A DNA stretch of 60,000 nucleotides. Source: Owenia fusiformis. Taxonomy: Eukaryota; Annelida; Polychaeta; Sabellida; Oweniidae. Below the pieces are notes generated by a model that did not search any database, had not been told where the DNA came from, and worked only from the letters and a program-made list of their open reading frames with translations. This document shows positions 47,112 to 57,840 of the stretch, in pieces (the stretch's first letter is position 1; every line of letters begins with the position of its first letter). The stretch is from NCBI GenBank assembly GCA_903813345.2, contig CAIIXF020000003.1:5915815-5975814 (forward strand), written 5' to 3'. The position numbers and the translations under genes were made by a program.

Positions 47112-47116
47112 AGGCG

Positions 47117-47800
47117 GTTGAGATATATTCATATTGTACATTCTTTCACAAAATGATAAAATTTTGGTAAAGGCTAGTCCTGCTTGAAGTCTCTGGACCC
47201 CTACTCCTATCTACTTGGGGAAGTGTGTAGCGGGGTCACGAGAGTTTGTAGCTAGACTAGGCAAAGGCCCCTATCGGCGGGGTGGTATCCGCAGCTCCTA
47301 CTCTCACGATTACTAAAAAAGTTAAAGCAGGTTTTGATGAATCAGAATGTCTGCGAATTGTGTGGTTCGATATAAATGTTTACATAATCCTTCGAATTTC
47401 ATCTCCATTTTAATCAAGTTATAGGCTTAAAACCATCACTATATCAAATATCAGTATATGAGTTAATTCCCCTTGGTCTAATTAGTACAATGTAAATGTG
47501 TTATGTCAGCGATTAAGCATTACCAGCGGGAAATGTTGAAATCTAATCCTACTCAAATGTTGCAAAATTTTAAATAATCGTAACTCATCCTTATAACCGT
47601 AATAGAAGAATTATATAACACATTTCAAAACAAAATCCTGGACGTGTTATTCTTGGGTCAGTAAAATATTTTATAATAGTCCCAGTGTAGTTTTAAAAAT
47701 GCATATTTAATACAATCATGATTTAAACCTTTTTTCGAAACACTACCAACTGATGTCGGATTATGAGATACCTAAATCCCTATTGATCTGTGGAACAATA
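47117..47800. other. intergenic spacer, no gene recognised
   Basis: No ORF, repeat array or transposon terminus recognised in this stretch. Confidence 0.4.
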
Positions 47801-47804
47801 GTAC

Positions 47805-47905
47805 AATAACGTCATTTCTAAGGGCGATATAGTGAAATATTGGACCAAGGGCCGAAGGCCCAAGGTCCAATATTTCACTATATCGCTCGCAGAAATGACG
47901 TTATT
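47805..47905. repeat. 101-bp near-perfect hairpin
   Basis: Arms AATAACGTCATTTCT...GCGATATAGTGAAATATTGG...GGGCC and their complement meet at GCCGAAGGC near 47852. The stem is about 48 bp with few mismatches. It directly precedes the inverted-repeat element at 47909-48129. Confidence 0.85.
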
Positions 47906-47908
47906 AGT

Positions 47909-48129
47909 ATTATTACCACCGTTAATGACCAGGACTGAAACAGCAAGAAAATCTTACGCATTGAACGATATTTAATTTCCCGGGGAATATTGCCGATCCA
48001 GAATATATTCTAGACCGGTCCATATGGACCACCACTACGTCACACATTTCTCAGGTCGATATAGTAAAATAAACGCCTTCTAAACTAGCACTAAAGCCCC
48101 TAGAACTGGCCCGGCAAGGTGGTAATAAT
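47909..48129. mobile_element. Probable MITE with TATTATTACCACC termini
   Basis: TATTATTACCACCGTT at left and AAGGTGGTAATAATA at right are inverted. The 221-bp interior has no ORF. The neighbouring hairpin may be part of a larger composite. The target duplication is unclear. Confidence 0.55.
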
Positions 48130-48448
48130 AAATGTTAAATAAATAGGTAAAGCAATATATTTATAGTTCTACAAATACGATATTATCAATATCCCAGAAC
48201 AAGTGATCGACGGGGGCCCCATGTTCTTTACAAGTTCGGACACTTTATAGTACAGTATCAAGCCACAGTGGAAACTAGAATTAGATATCGCCCTCCAATT
48301 ATCTTTTATAGATTATAATACACAATTTATGAATAATAGAATGGCACTCTTATATTCTAAAACATATGCTCCGGAGTCACAATCAGCTAAATGAAAAAGC
48401 CTCATAGATTTTTGCTTTTAGAAAGTGTCATTGATTATTTCTCATTTC

Positions 48449-48796
48449 AGGTCTCGCTTGTTGAGAAAGGCATTGGAATTATTAGGCATTGAGGTAACCT
48501 GGGAATTCAGATAATTCTGTCATCTAGTTTTAAGTGCATCTACAACCGGAGAGCATGCAGTTACTGTATTAAGCAGAACAAAATTGGCATCCATCAGGAA
48601 CAGTTATGTTCAAGTCAGTGTATCTAACACTTGACAATTACAAAAGGATGTAGAATCGCTACAGAAATGTTGATGTTATATTTGACAGAGCAAGATACGA
48701 GTTGCTGTTCCAGCAATGGACAATGAGATGGTCGCATTCTATAAATCAAACTATAAAGTGGAATATTAAAGACAGCTCAAACCAAACAATACCAAA
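48449..48796 (+). other. Probable 5' untranslated part of the glycosyltransferase first coding exon
   Basis: TTATTTCTCATTTCAG at 48435-48450 is a good 3' splice site. From there to the ATG at 48797 the sequence has upstream stops and no coding potential, so the exon may start at 48451 with an untranslated leader whose upstream exon is not identified. This is inference. Confidence 0.4.
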
Positions 48797-51700
48797 ATGG
48801 CGACACGATTAGTTTTGGTAGAACTTTTATGCCCAAATAGGAGATGGTTGATGGCCTGGTTATTGATGGTCGTGTGTGGGACGCTGTATATAACGAATCA
48901 GTTGGCATCGCAGTACCAGGTATTAGAACACAAGCGTTGGCAACTTGCGCAAATGCAACCACGAGTGATAATAGAGAGAAAGATAAAACACTGTGATCCG
49001 CCATGTACAAATATAATCGAGCAGATTCCTCCTGAAGATGTCGAAAAAATTACAGACATTCATCAAGAAGGTGACCCGAATGTCAAAATTGCTCAAATTG
49101 ACGCTAATGATGAATACAATGATTCGCATCATGATATAGTCGACACAAACTATGGTAGAATAGTTAATATAAAAACAGATGGTAGAATAAATATAACAAA
49201 AGGAATTCCTTCAAGGACTAAAAAGCCTGAAACTTCAGATGAAGTCCACATTCCTTCCATCCGCACAATTGGAGCAAATTGTTCCGCAGTATTTCAAGGG
49301 GATAACGACGAGCTCCAAAAAGCTGAGAACTATATGAAGTCAAATCCAAAAATTCCAATTCCAGATAAGGCGTATGTGACGCTGGCATCAGACTGTGATA
49401 GATTTCGAAAATCAAGAAGTTATATTTTATCAGCACTTACGAAAGAAGAAGAGGAATTCCCTATAGCTTTTAGTATTCTTATGTTTAAAGATATTGAGCA
49501 GACAGAGAGACTTTTACGTGCCATTTATAGACCTCAGAACTATTATTGCATTCATATGGATGTAAAATCCAATCCAGACGTAAAGAAGGGAATCACTGCA
49601 ATTGCTCAATGTTTTGACAATGTTATAATTGCCTCAGAATTAATAGATGTGCAATGGGGGGCATTCACTGTGCTTGAACCAGAACTGAGGTGCATGAAGG
49701 ACCTTTGGGCTTACAAAAAATGGAAATATTTCATTAACCTCACTGGGCAGGAATTCCCTCTGAGAACCAACTGGGAACTGGTTAAAATTCTGAAGGCCTA
49801 CAATGGCGCCAATAATTTAGAGGGTACTGTCAAAAGGTAAGTTGAACTATTGATAGATTTCTCTAAACAGTCCGAATAAAACAAGTCAGAAATTGACAAA
49901 GAAATGAATCAAACAAAAATTTCACCGTAAGATAAATTTCTGTTGTACAGAATGAAATGGATTTACGAGGTTGATCTTATTGAGATTAAATATGCGCGAT
50001 GCAAATCTAGTTAGGGCAAGAGATAAAATGATACAACAACTTTATTCAAGGTCAATAAGAAAGAATGACACGAAAATAAATTATTGAGTTTCGATTTCGT
50101 GTAAAGAGCAAAATAATATTTTTGTTTAGCAAATACAGGCAGGGTTACTAATGAGGTTTGAACTTTCGTTCTGTTTTAAAGTACTAACACAGTAAGCGAA
50201 TGATTTAAAGCAAACATTTCCATATGCATGTTATAACAGCCTGGGGTTTCAAGAGTACAGGTTAGAAAATGTTTAAAAATTAGTGTAAAATGGTGTTTTT
50301 ATGACTGTTTCTCTATGTTGTTGATTTGAGACAAATAAATCCGATATAAAAACAATATTGCAAAAATTATTCATTATGTAACTTAAATCATTTTTGTTTT
50401 GATCACCTCTTAAAATATGTTTATGTTTTGCGATATTCACAAAGTTATCAAAGTCCTGGACTAACCGACAAAATGTCCAACCTATTAACCTATAATTTTT
50501 GGATAAAGAAAGAGGAATTCCCTATAGCTTTTAGTATTCTTATGTTTAAAGATATTGAGCAGACAGAGAGACTTTTACGTGCCATTTATAGACCTCAGAA
50601 CTAGGTATAGTAGCGGTGTATGCTTGTAAGAACATATGCTTACATTAATATGTTTTATATGTCTCTGGTTATATATCATTCAAGTAAAATTTTGGAAATT
50701 TTTTAATTTAACTACTTTCAGGAGGAATATGGAACGGTTTACCTACGTTCACAACCCAGGACGAACAGACGAAAAGAAAGAACCACCACCTCATGGTATA
50801 GTTCCAGTCAAGGGGTCAGTGCACGTCACGGCTTCACGGGATTTCGTAGACTATTTACTGCATAATAAAACAGCCCTAGAGTTTTTGGAATGGGCAAAAA
50901 CGGCTGGTATTCCAGATGAAAGTTTCTTCTCTTCTCTCAATCACAATCCTCATTTGGGAGTACCAGGATCTTATGCAGGTATTGTTTTCTGTTTTGTTGA
51001 TAATTGCTAGCTATTGTAAATTGGGATATTGACACGGTGGCCATGGGCGTAGCCAGGCACGAGGCAGACCTCGCCAAAACTGATCATCGAGTGCATTTAT
51101 TGAACCAACGTAGATTTTTTGTTTTACATGTAAGCAGCATACACAGTGAGCATAGATCGATGTTAAGGCAAAGTAATTTGATACAAAATAAATCATATAT
51201 AAAGAAATGTCATACATTGTAACAGAGGAGGGATTGTATTATTTTGAATGATTCATTCATAGTCATCAATTTTATAGACGGGGCATCTTGATTCTCAAGG
51301 TTTTAGTTGCCCCAACTTCATGTTATAACCACTTGGAATTCGAAGATGTAGACGGGGACTGATAACTAAATTCCCGCACTGTGTCGGCGATGCACTCGTT
51401 ATGTCCATAGATTATAATCTAATGTATTCATGCCAAAATTGTCTGGCCAAGTTACATGCCTCTTTTCTTCTTTCAGGAGAGCCAGAAACTGACCCCCAAA
51501 AATACCCCTTCATCACGCGATTCAAGAACTGGGGAAATTATCCCTTCAACTATCCCTGTAAAGGAGGAAACAGAGTACGAATGATATGTATTTTGTCCCT
51601 GGGGGATCTACCTTATCTGAAAACACGGCCAGAATTATTCATGAATAAATTCTACATAGACTATTCTTATCTGGGTTACGACTGTCTCGAGGAATGGTAT

Positions 51701-51808
51701 TTTGAAAGGACGAGAAATGAATATTTAGGAAAGCAAAGTTTCGATGTTGGATTTTATGAAAATCTTTCATTTGTGAAGAATCAGGTGAAAGCATGGTATC
51801 AGAACTAG
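48797..51808 (+). CDS. GCNT1-like: Core-2/I-branching beta-1,6-N-acetylglucosaminyltransferase-like (GT14), 542 aa
   Basis: Exons 48797-49836, 50722-50978 and 51477-51808, with GTAAGT/TTTCAG and GTATTG/TTTCAG junctions; the joined CDS is 1629 nt. It is a type II Golgi-type membrane protein: a short cytosolic N-terminus, one membrane anchor at about residues 17-33 (WLMAWLLMVVCGTLYIT), a long stem to about 220, then the branching-enzyme domain. That domain has FPIAFSILMFKDIEQTERLL, YYCIHMDVKSN, WKYFINLTGQEFPLRTNWEL, PPPHGIVPVKGS and GIPDESFFSSL, whose Glu413 corresponds to the catalytic acidic residue of the family. Potential N-glycosylation sites include NITK, NCSA, NLTG and NKTA. The family transfers GlcNAc in beta-1,6 linkage to O-glycan core 1 or polylactosamine. 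Which acceptor is used cannot be told. It is longer than vertebrate GCNT1 (about 430 aa), mainly in the stem. ATG 48797 is the first in frame and precedes the anchor. Confidence 0.92.
50511..50603 (+). repeat. Intronic 93-bp duplicate of coding exon 1
   Basis: Identical over 93 bp to 49450-49542 of the same gene (encoding part of EEFPIAFSILMFKDIEQTER and onward). It lies in intron 1, 120 bp before exon 2. It is followed at once by TAG and GTATAG. It has no good polypyrimidine tract in front, so inclusion as an exon is doubtful and would truncate the protein. Confidence 0.92.
51040..51075. mobile_element. One-ended GGCGTAGCCAG-type fragment in glycosyltransferase intron 2
   Basis: CATGGGCGTAGCCAGGCACG matches the terminus of the element at 53695-53949. 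No second end is recognised. Confidence 0.45.
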
Positions 51809-52179
51809 GAAGTGCTTGTAAGATGTTTCATTATCCAATCGAATGAATTTAGTTGAAGAATGGCTATAGAGAAGCTGAAGCTGTCCTTCCATCTGTTCGC
51901 TCGATCGGGCGATAACTTGAAATTGGTCGATGGTTTTGGCTCAAATTTTGTATGCTGATACCTGAGATGCTCTACTAAAGAAGATTTTTTCCAATATGGC
52001 CGCCATTAAAATACCAATTATCGGTGGCTGGTCTATTAAAAATGGCCACCATTACTACACAATCTGAACATTTTTAGTTAGTTACTTTCTGTTGGGTTAT
52101 TTGCAGACTTTGCTATGGACCTATACCAATGAGAACTCATGAATATTAATGTGTTATTTGAAATGGGTATTTGATTGAT

Positions 52180-52854
52180 TTGTTCCTCAATTACAATAGG
52201 TCAAAAATTGAAAAATTGAATTGTTCGGGGCAAATCAGAAATCAGGATATCTAGTATTCAGTAAAAGATTCAGCTAAAAATATTTTTATATAGAAAATTG
52301 AATTGTCTAACTGTTTTGCACACTAAGTTTTTAGTTTACTTGAAGTACTGCTTGATGAATACTAAAGTTACAGAGCTTCAAAGTCATTTTTGAAAATCAT
52401 TTTTCGCCTCCTGTGTTATTTCAATGGGAGGGGTTTTTTGAAAAACAATTTAGACTTTAAAAACATATAACTTTGTTGAACATGAAGAAAAGTATTATTT
52501 TTTGTTAAATAAAGTTAGCAAGTTCAATTGTCTACCTAACTTGTATTTTTGCAAGGACTCGGATGGATGCATATTCTGTCATATGACTTGCGGCAAACCT
52601 ACCATTTCCCATTGGCTAACATGAGAAGGTCGATTTTCAAAAATTCATCAAATCTATTATCCGTTTTCGACCTATTGTAATTGAGGAAAAAAATTGAGAA
52701 AATTTTGAGGTATTGGAAATAAGGTCAAGTTACATTTCCATCAATATTATAATATTTTCATCGCAGGTTAAGTAATTGAAAATTCAAACGTAAGGAGGCT
52801 TTACCACGTAGTTCAATGAGGGAGCTAAGGTTGCCCAACGTATGGAGGGGAGTG
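52180..52854. mobile_element. CACTCCCC-family MITE, reverse orientation, left end unclear
   Basis: The right end GGAGGGGAGTG is followed by TA at 52855-52856. GGGAGCTAAGGTTGCC and GTTCGGGGCAAATCAGAAAT match the copy at 10127-10847. The left terminal repeat is missing or diverged. It lies about 400 bp downstream of the glycosyltransferase stop codon. Confidence 0.75.
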
Positions 52855-52859
52855 TAGCT

Positions 52860-53540
52860 TAATGCTATTACTGATATAAGATAGGTAAATATCCTTTGAA
52901 TTTAACGTTTTTGAAAGGAGGGCGTACCCCTTTTCAATTCTAATGACATTTCTACTTGTTAAATATTCAATAATGTATATTTGATCAGACATACAAGGGA
53001 AATAAGTATGCGTGCTTTTTGAAAAAATGGCTTCCGACATTTTAGAGTATCTATCCTTTCTAAATCCTTTAAGACTGCAACCACTCCTATCCAAAATGCT
53101 GAATACGTTTAATTACTGATGAAAGACAAATTTTAGTAACTTTATGTGGTTTAAAAAGGCAATTCCATTATTTGAAAATGTAGATTCATCAAAACACGAG
53201 GCCAACAATTATCAAGGTATGATCTTGAAACAAGTTAAACTCACATTTTGATGTGGATTGTACAAGATGTGGATTGTATATAAGATGTGGATTGTATAAG
53301 ATGTGGATTGTACCACAAGACAAAATCGTATGGAATAAATTGCAATAAGATGGTTATTAAGCTTGTTATTATGGTCTTACTTGTGGTTATTATTGAGTAA
53401 TGGTACAGGTATCCGATATGGTATTGCAGCTTACACTTAAGTAATGGTACACGTATCCTTGGATTTTAGGCCCGAATACCGAGGTTTATTTTTTTGATTA
53501 TCGTGTATTATCATTTTGTGTTAATATTAGTTAACCATCT
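52860..53540. other. intergenic spacer, no gene recognised
   Basis: Apart from three short direct repeats of AAGATGTGGATTGTA at 53260-53315, I see nothing definite. Confidence 0.4.
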
Positions 53541-53550
53541 AACTATTGGC

Positions 53551-53641
53551 TACCCTTTGCATTCGTTTGACTTCACTTCTTAAAATAGAGCTTCGTCTTC
53601 GTCTTGTAGTTTAACTACATGTAGACTCTGCACGCAGGGTA
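53551..53641. mobile_element. Small MITE (TACCCT family), copy 2, perfect 9-bp target duplication
   Basis: 91 bp from TACCCTTTGC to GCAGGGTA, in reverse orientation to the other copies. ACTATTGGC flanks it at 53542-53550 and 53642-53650. Confidence 0.88.
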
Positions 53642-53694
53642 ACTATTGGCATGATATTGATAACCTTGTTATATTAATATAGCGCATAGGCGTA

Positions 53695-53949
53695 GCCAGG
53701 GGGATGCGATGGGATGCAATGGGATGCGATCGCACCCCCCCCCCCTCCATAACCTATGAAAATAGAACCATTAGATAGAAGAAAAAAGTCTTAAAATGCT
53801 TTTTTTGAAGCTTCTAGCTCGATTTTGAACGAAGTTGCACCAATTTTTGTAAAATTCAAAACAAATCTTCAAAAACATTTTTAATGCCACGATCGCATCC
53901 CTTCCCCCCCCCCCCCCCCCCCCCCGACTGAAAGCTGGCTACGCCACTG
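53695..53949. mobile_element. GGCGTAGCCAG-type MITE, 5-bp target duplication
   Basis: Ends CATAGGCGTAGCCAG and, reversed, CAGTGGCGTAGCCAG are flanked by TAGCG at 53690-53694 and TAACG at 53950-53954. It contains C-homopolymers and GATGCGATGGGATGC repeats. The layout matches the GGCGGATCC elements at 14024 and 27867. Confidence 0.82.
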
Positions 53950-54184
53950 TAACGTGTAATCAATACGCTACATTTTGTATGTTCAATTTGTATACTAAAA
54001 ACTGTTATTAATCCACAGATTTAGATGAAGACAAGATAAAAATCCGAATCAAGAATGAAAAGGTGTCTAAGTATATAAATCTTAAGGGTAATGCATATTT
54101 GAATTAAACAGAGGCGGGTTAATTTATATTGTACTATGAATTACGCTATAATTCAAAATTGCAGCTAAGATGCCTGTTTTATGA

Positions 54185-54272
54185 TACCCTGCGTGCAGAG
54201 TCTAGTTAAACTACGTATACACTAAGACGAAGCTCTCTTTTAAGAAGTGAAGTCAAACGAATGCAAAGGGTA
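54185..54272. mobile_element. Small MITE (TACCCT family), copy 3, perfect 9-bp target duplication
   Basis: 88 bp from TACCCTGCGTGCAGAGTCTA to GCAAAGGGTA, flanked by GTTTTATGA at 54176-54184 and 54273-54281. Confidence 0.9.
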
Positions 54273-54284
54273 GTTTTATGAAAA

Positions 54285-55110
54285 ATATCACGAAAGATGT
54301 ATTCTAGATATCAGTAGTATTCTCAGAAATTTATTATCCGAAACGGATAACATCTGGCCACTCAGACAAACAATCGCAGACATAGGCTAAGCTTGTTTAT
54401 TTAACAGTTAGATTTGTTGACTTACCGATCCGTATTTCAATCTCCGGGAAGACGTTCTTTTCACTTTGTATTTGCGTGCAGTGTAATATAAGTTGATACT
54501 TTTGTTCAAAAATGTACTTTTAATGGCCATTTTATGCCTTTTATTTTCAAATTATGTTTTGATGTAAGTGTGAAAAGTCAAGAAACGTCAACCCCGACTT
54601 TTAATTAAAAAATGTTGGTTAATCACTTATGGCAAATCACAAGGTTGATGATGTCAACGGACCATGATCGTGGAAGGCTATCAATATCAGGTGTATATCG
54701 GATAGAAAATAAATATAGCTAATTTTTCGCACTGATATGATGATGACTATTCTGGCGAATCGGGTAGACATTTCTCAGTTTTTTCCGATAATAAAACTAT
54801 TCATTTCTATCAATTTAACAAACAGGGTCCTTTGAATGCACATTAAAACTATAAAAGTATTTATTGGGCGTACATACTCGTTCTGTCATGTTACTTTCAT
54901 TTCATTTGCAAGTTGTCCACATATTAATCCAGCGTTTTGTTTAATCAAATTCCCCGCCCCTTGAGGTTTCCGACTGTAAAACTTAATATTTAATACTAAC
55001 CAATGCATCAGTTAATATTTTCAGAATACAAATTTTCCATTTTTATTTCTCTGATAGATAAAGTCTCATTTTGAATCTGTTCGTGTATTAAAGAGTATGC
55101 TTTTATAATG
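54285..55110. other. intergenic spacer, no gene recognised
   Basis: No ORF, array or transposon terminus recognised. Confidence 0.4.
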
Positions 55111-55115
55111 CCGTG

Positions 55116-55242
55116 GTCACATTTGCTCAGATTTTCAGCACCGGCGCCCGGCCGATGAGTATTTTGTTCAAAATTGTATTCAATTCTGAACAAGATACTC
55201 AATCGGCCGGGCGCCGTAATGAAAATCGGAGCAAATGTTACC
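55116..55242. repeat. 127-bp hairpin with GC-rich arms
   Basis: Arms GGTCACATTTGCTCAGATTT...GGCGCCCGGCCGAT and their near-complement pair across TTGTATTCAATTC. It is strikingly GC-rich compared with its surroundings and is probably a MITE. The target duplication is not clear. Confidence 0.8.
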
Positions 55243-55300
55243 AAGTCATAACTGATGAAAAATCAAATGAGAACATAAACATGGATAATAGGGGCACTAT

Positions 55301-55384
55301 TACGCTGCGTGCAGAGTCTAATTATAAACTACGAGAAGACGAAACTCTCATTTAAGAAGTGAAGTCGAACAAATGCAAAGGGTA
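55301..55384. mobile_element. Small MITE (TACCCT family), copy 4, 9-bp target duplication
   Basis: 84 bp from TACGCTGCGTGCAGAGTCTA to AAAGGGTA, flanked by GGGCACTAT at 55292-55300 and GGGTATTAT at 55385-55393 (7 of 9 match). Confidence 0.78.
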
Positions 55385-55654
55385 GGGTATTATAGAAGGG
55401 GATCATATAAAAGCACGATCTATTTTACAACGCCTTTAAGTTTTGTTGCCCTTTGTGCATTTCAAAAATAAAATATCTTAATCTGATTTGTTCCACCTTT
55501 CTTTTCGCTCAGTTCTGCAATATTATGTCCATATGTTGTTTAGGATTATGTCATTTGCGAAATAGCTGTAAGACATTATGAGAATGAATATGGGAGTTTC
55601 CACGATAATGTTGTTCACATGATTTTATACACATACCTGCACAACAATCGCTGA

Positions 55655-57160
55655 CAGAAGTCTTAATATTGTCCAATAAAAAATAAGAATCTAACATTTA
55701 ATGATACAAAAGGATTAATTGCTTAGTTCTCTTTGTTTTAGTCTTTGTTTTCTTAAAGGCCCCATGTAAAGTTTAAACCACTTTGGCTTATATTGTAGTC
55801 TTACCCAATGTTATCAAAGTGTGATATGTGAAACTTTTTTTTTTAATTTCAAAAAGTGGTTTTTGAAAGACTTTTTGTTTCAAAATTTGTGAATTTATTT
55901 CAAACCAACTTTTAGAGGTCACTCATATCTTCTAACGAGCCACAATTCATACCAATGCATAGCATTCATCCTCCCATGTTTTTGCCGAAAAAATTAAGAA
56001 AATCGGTTGATAAACAAGCGAAAAATGAAATTATCAGTGCATGAAAATGGTTCTGAGAAAAGTGCATTTCAAAATTTTAGTTCTCATAGAAACCAATGGT
56101 ACAACGATATCTAAAACATAATTTATTCTTCCTTTTAACCTGGTTAGACAATCATCATTGGTTTTTTATGAAAGTCTAGCATATTTAGAAAAGATTTACA
56201 TCGGAAAAAAAATTTCAATTTTTTTCAAAGAGTTTTGGTTACCTTAGTGACATCACTAATGTTTCAAAATATTTTTGATATGCTGAAACATTGAAGTGGC
56301 CCATTAAATATGGCATTTTATTATTGGAATAGTGTGTCCTTTGTTCAATCTTTGCATTGGTGTTAAAAAGATAATCTTTTTTGAAATGCATTAAGAAATA
56401 TTTGATGATTAAGAAATTTCAACTTTTTTTGAAAAATGAATATTTGAGAAATGAAATGCTCACAACTTTTTTTTCAAAAAATGTTTTTTGTTCAAAAATC
56501 TCTAATATCACTTTTTAAGTCCTGACAAATAGTAAATGAATGATAAAAAAATATTTTCAAACTTTAGACGGGGACTTTAAATGCGGAAGTGTACCAACAT
56601 CACCTAGATTACATAAGAGATCATCTAACAGTCTAAAATTGCTTTTAATTGCAAGTTAATGCATTCCGACCAAAATTTGTATACCTGTAATTTGGGGGGG
56701 GGCGATGTTACATCACATAACTACAACGTTCATATAGAAATATACAATAAGCATGTCCGTATAAAAGCTAAAATTATAAAAACTCATTTTAAAGTCATTC
56801 TGTTCATGGAAGCGTCAAGTTATGAAAAACAATGCTAAACACTCAAACAAATCGACTTGTTTACCTTTGAAAACTTCTTGAGAGGAAATGGACAAATGTA
56901 TTTTTCTAACTCATTAGAGCGTCTGTCTGATTGAAATACTATTTTTTAATACAAACATAAATGATTTAATCTTGGTCAGAAGTCTGAACATTGTCCAACA
57001 AAATAATAAGAATCTAACATTTAATGATTACAAAAGGATTAATTGCTATATAGTCTTTGTCTTAGTCTTTGTTTTTCTAACGGCGGAAGTGTACCAACAT
57101 CACCTTGATTACAGAAGAGATCATCTAACAGTCTAAAATTGCTTTTAATTCCCGGGTTTT
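55655..57160 (+). repeat. Direct duplication with occupied and empty transposon site
   Basis: 55655-55752 plus 56581-56660 match about 56975-57152 in the same orientation: AATAAGAATCTAACATTTAA, AAAAGGATTAATTGCT, GCGGAAGTGTACCAACATCA, ATCATCTAACAGTCTAAAAT. The first copy is interrupted by the TTAA element at 55757-56576. The second reads straight through (TCTTTGTTTTTCTAACGGCG). Confidence 0.9.
55757..56576. mobile_element. TTAA-flanked non-autonomous transposon, full copy (820 bp)
   Basis: Ends AGGCCCCATGTAAAGTTTAA and, reversed, AGTCCCCGTCTAAAGTTTGA are flanked by TTAA at 55753-55756 and 56577-56580. TTAA targets are used by piggyBac and Kolobok elements, and no transposase is present to choose between them. 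A duplicated empty site at about 57080 supports the boundaries. Relatives are at 24554-24815 and 21635-22028. Confidence 0.9.
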
Positions 57161-57780
57161 AATTACATTTTATGTATAGACTTTTTGCCTCTATTCTCAT
57201 TTTTAAACCTGTTTCTGTTTGCTTATTTAACAATTGTGATAAATTATTCAGTTAGTGTCGAAATCAAAACAATTTTCTACTTTATAGTCCCCTCCTCTTG
57301 CACTGACTAAATATTAAAATAAGCCAGTCTGATTGCGAATTTACAAATCCTGTAAAAGTAGCTCCAAACCGCATTTTAATCAGAGAAAACAATAAGTTAA
57401 TTCATCTGATTGCGAAAATACGAATCAATCTGATTATCTGATCCCCATGCTATTTGATTCGTGCATTATCTACAAGTCAGTCGGGCAAGGGTGAAATTAT
57501 TTCATTTGAAAACAGAAAATAAGGTACACAACTGATGAAGGGTCGCACACAATTCACGCACCCCTCTCCTCCTGCTCGGTGTTTGCCCACACAGGACCAT
57601 ATTTGACAATTTTTCTAAAAGCGTTTTCCCCGGGAATATAGGTGTAGCGGTTGCCAGAAGTCGCACAGCTTGGGAGTCAGGGTATCCTGATCAATGCCTC
57701 AACGCCTGACGGGTCTGATATTTAGAGGGGGCGCAAGAATTATTAGGGGGCGGGGTAAACGTGAAAGTTGCATAAATATC

Positions 57781-57840
57781 CATAGGCGTAGCCAGGAGGG
57801 GGGGGGGGTGCGATGGGTGCGATAACAATAGGCTTTATAT
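57781..57840. mobile_element. One-ended GGCGTAGCCAG-type fragment
   Basis: CATAGGCGTAGCCAGGAGGG followed by a G-run and GTGCGATGGGTGCGATAACA, like the left end at 53695. No second end is recognised. Confidence 0.55.

Noticed and set aside
53600-55400. Possible tRNA-derived SINEs among the short dispersed repeats
   Set aside because: No A-box/B-box pair was found, and the copies have terminal inverted repeats and 9-bp duplications, which fit DNA transposons.
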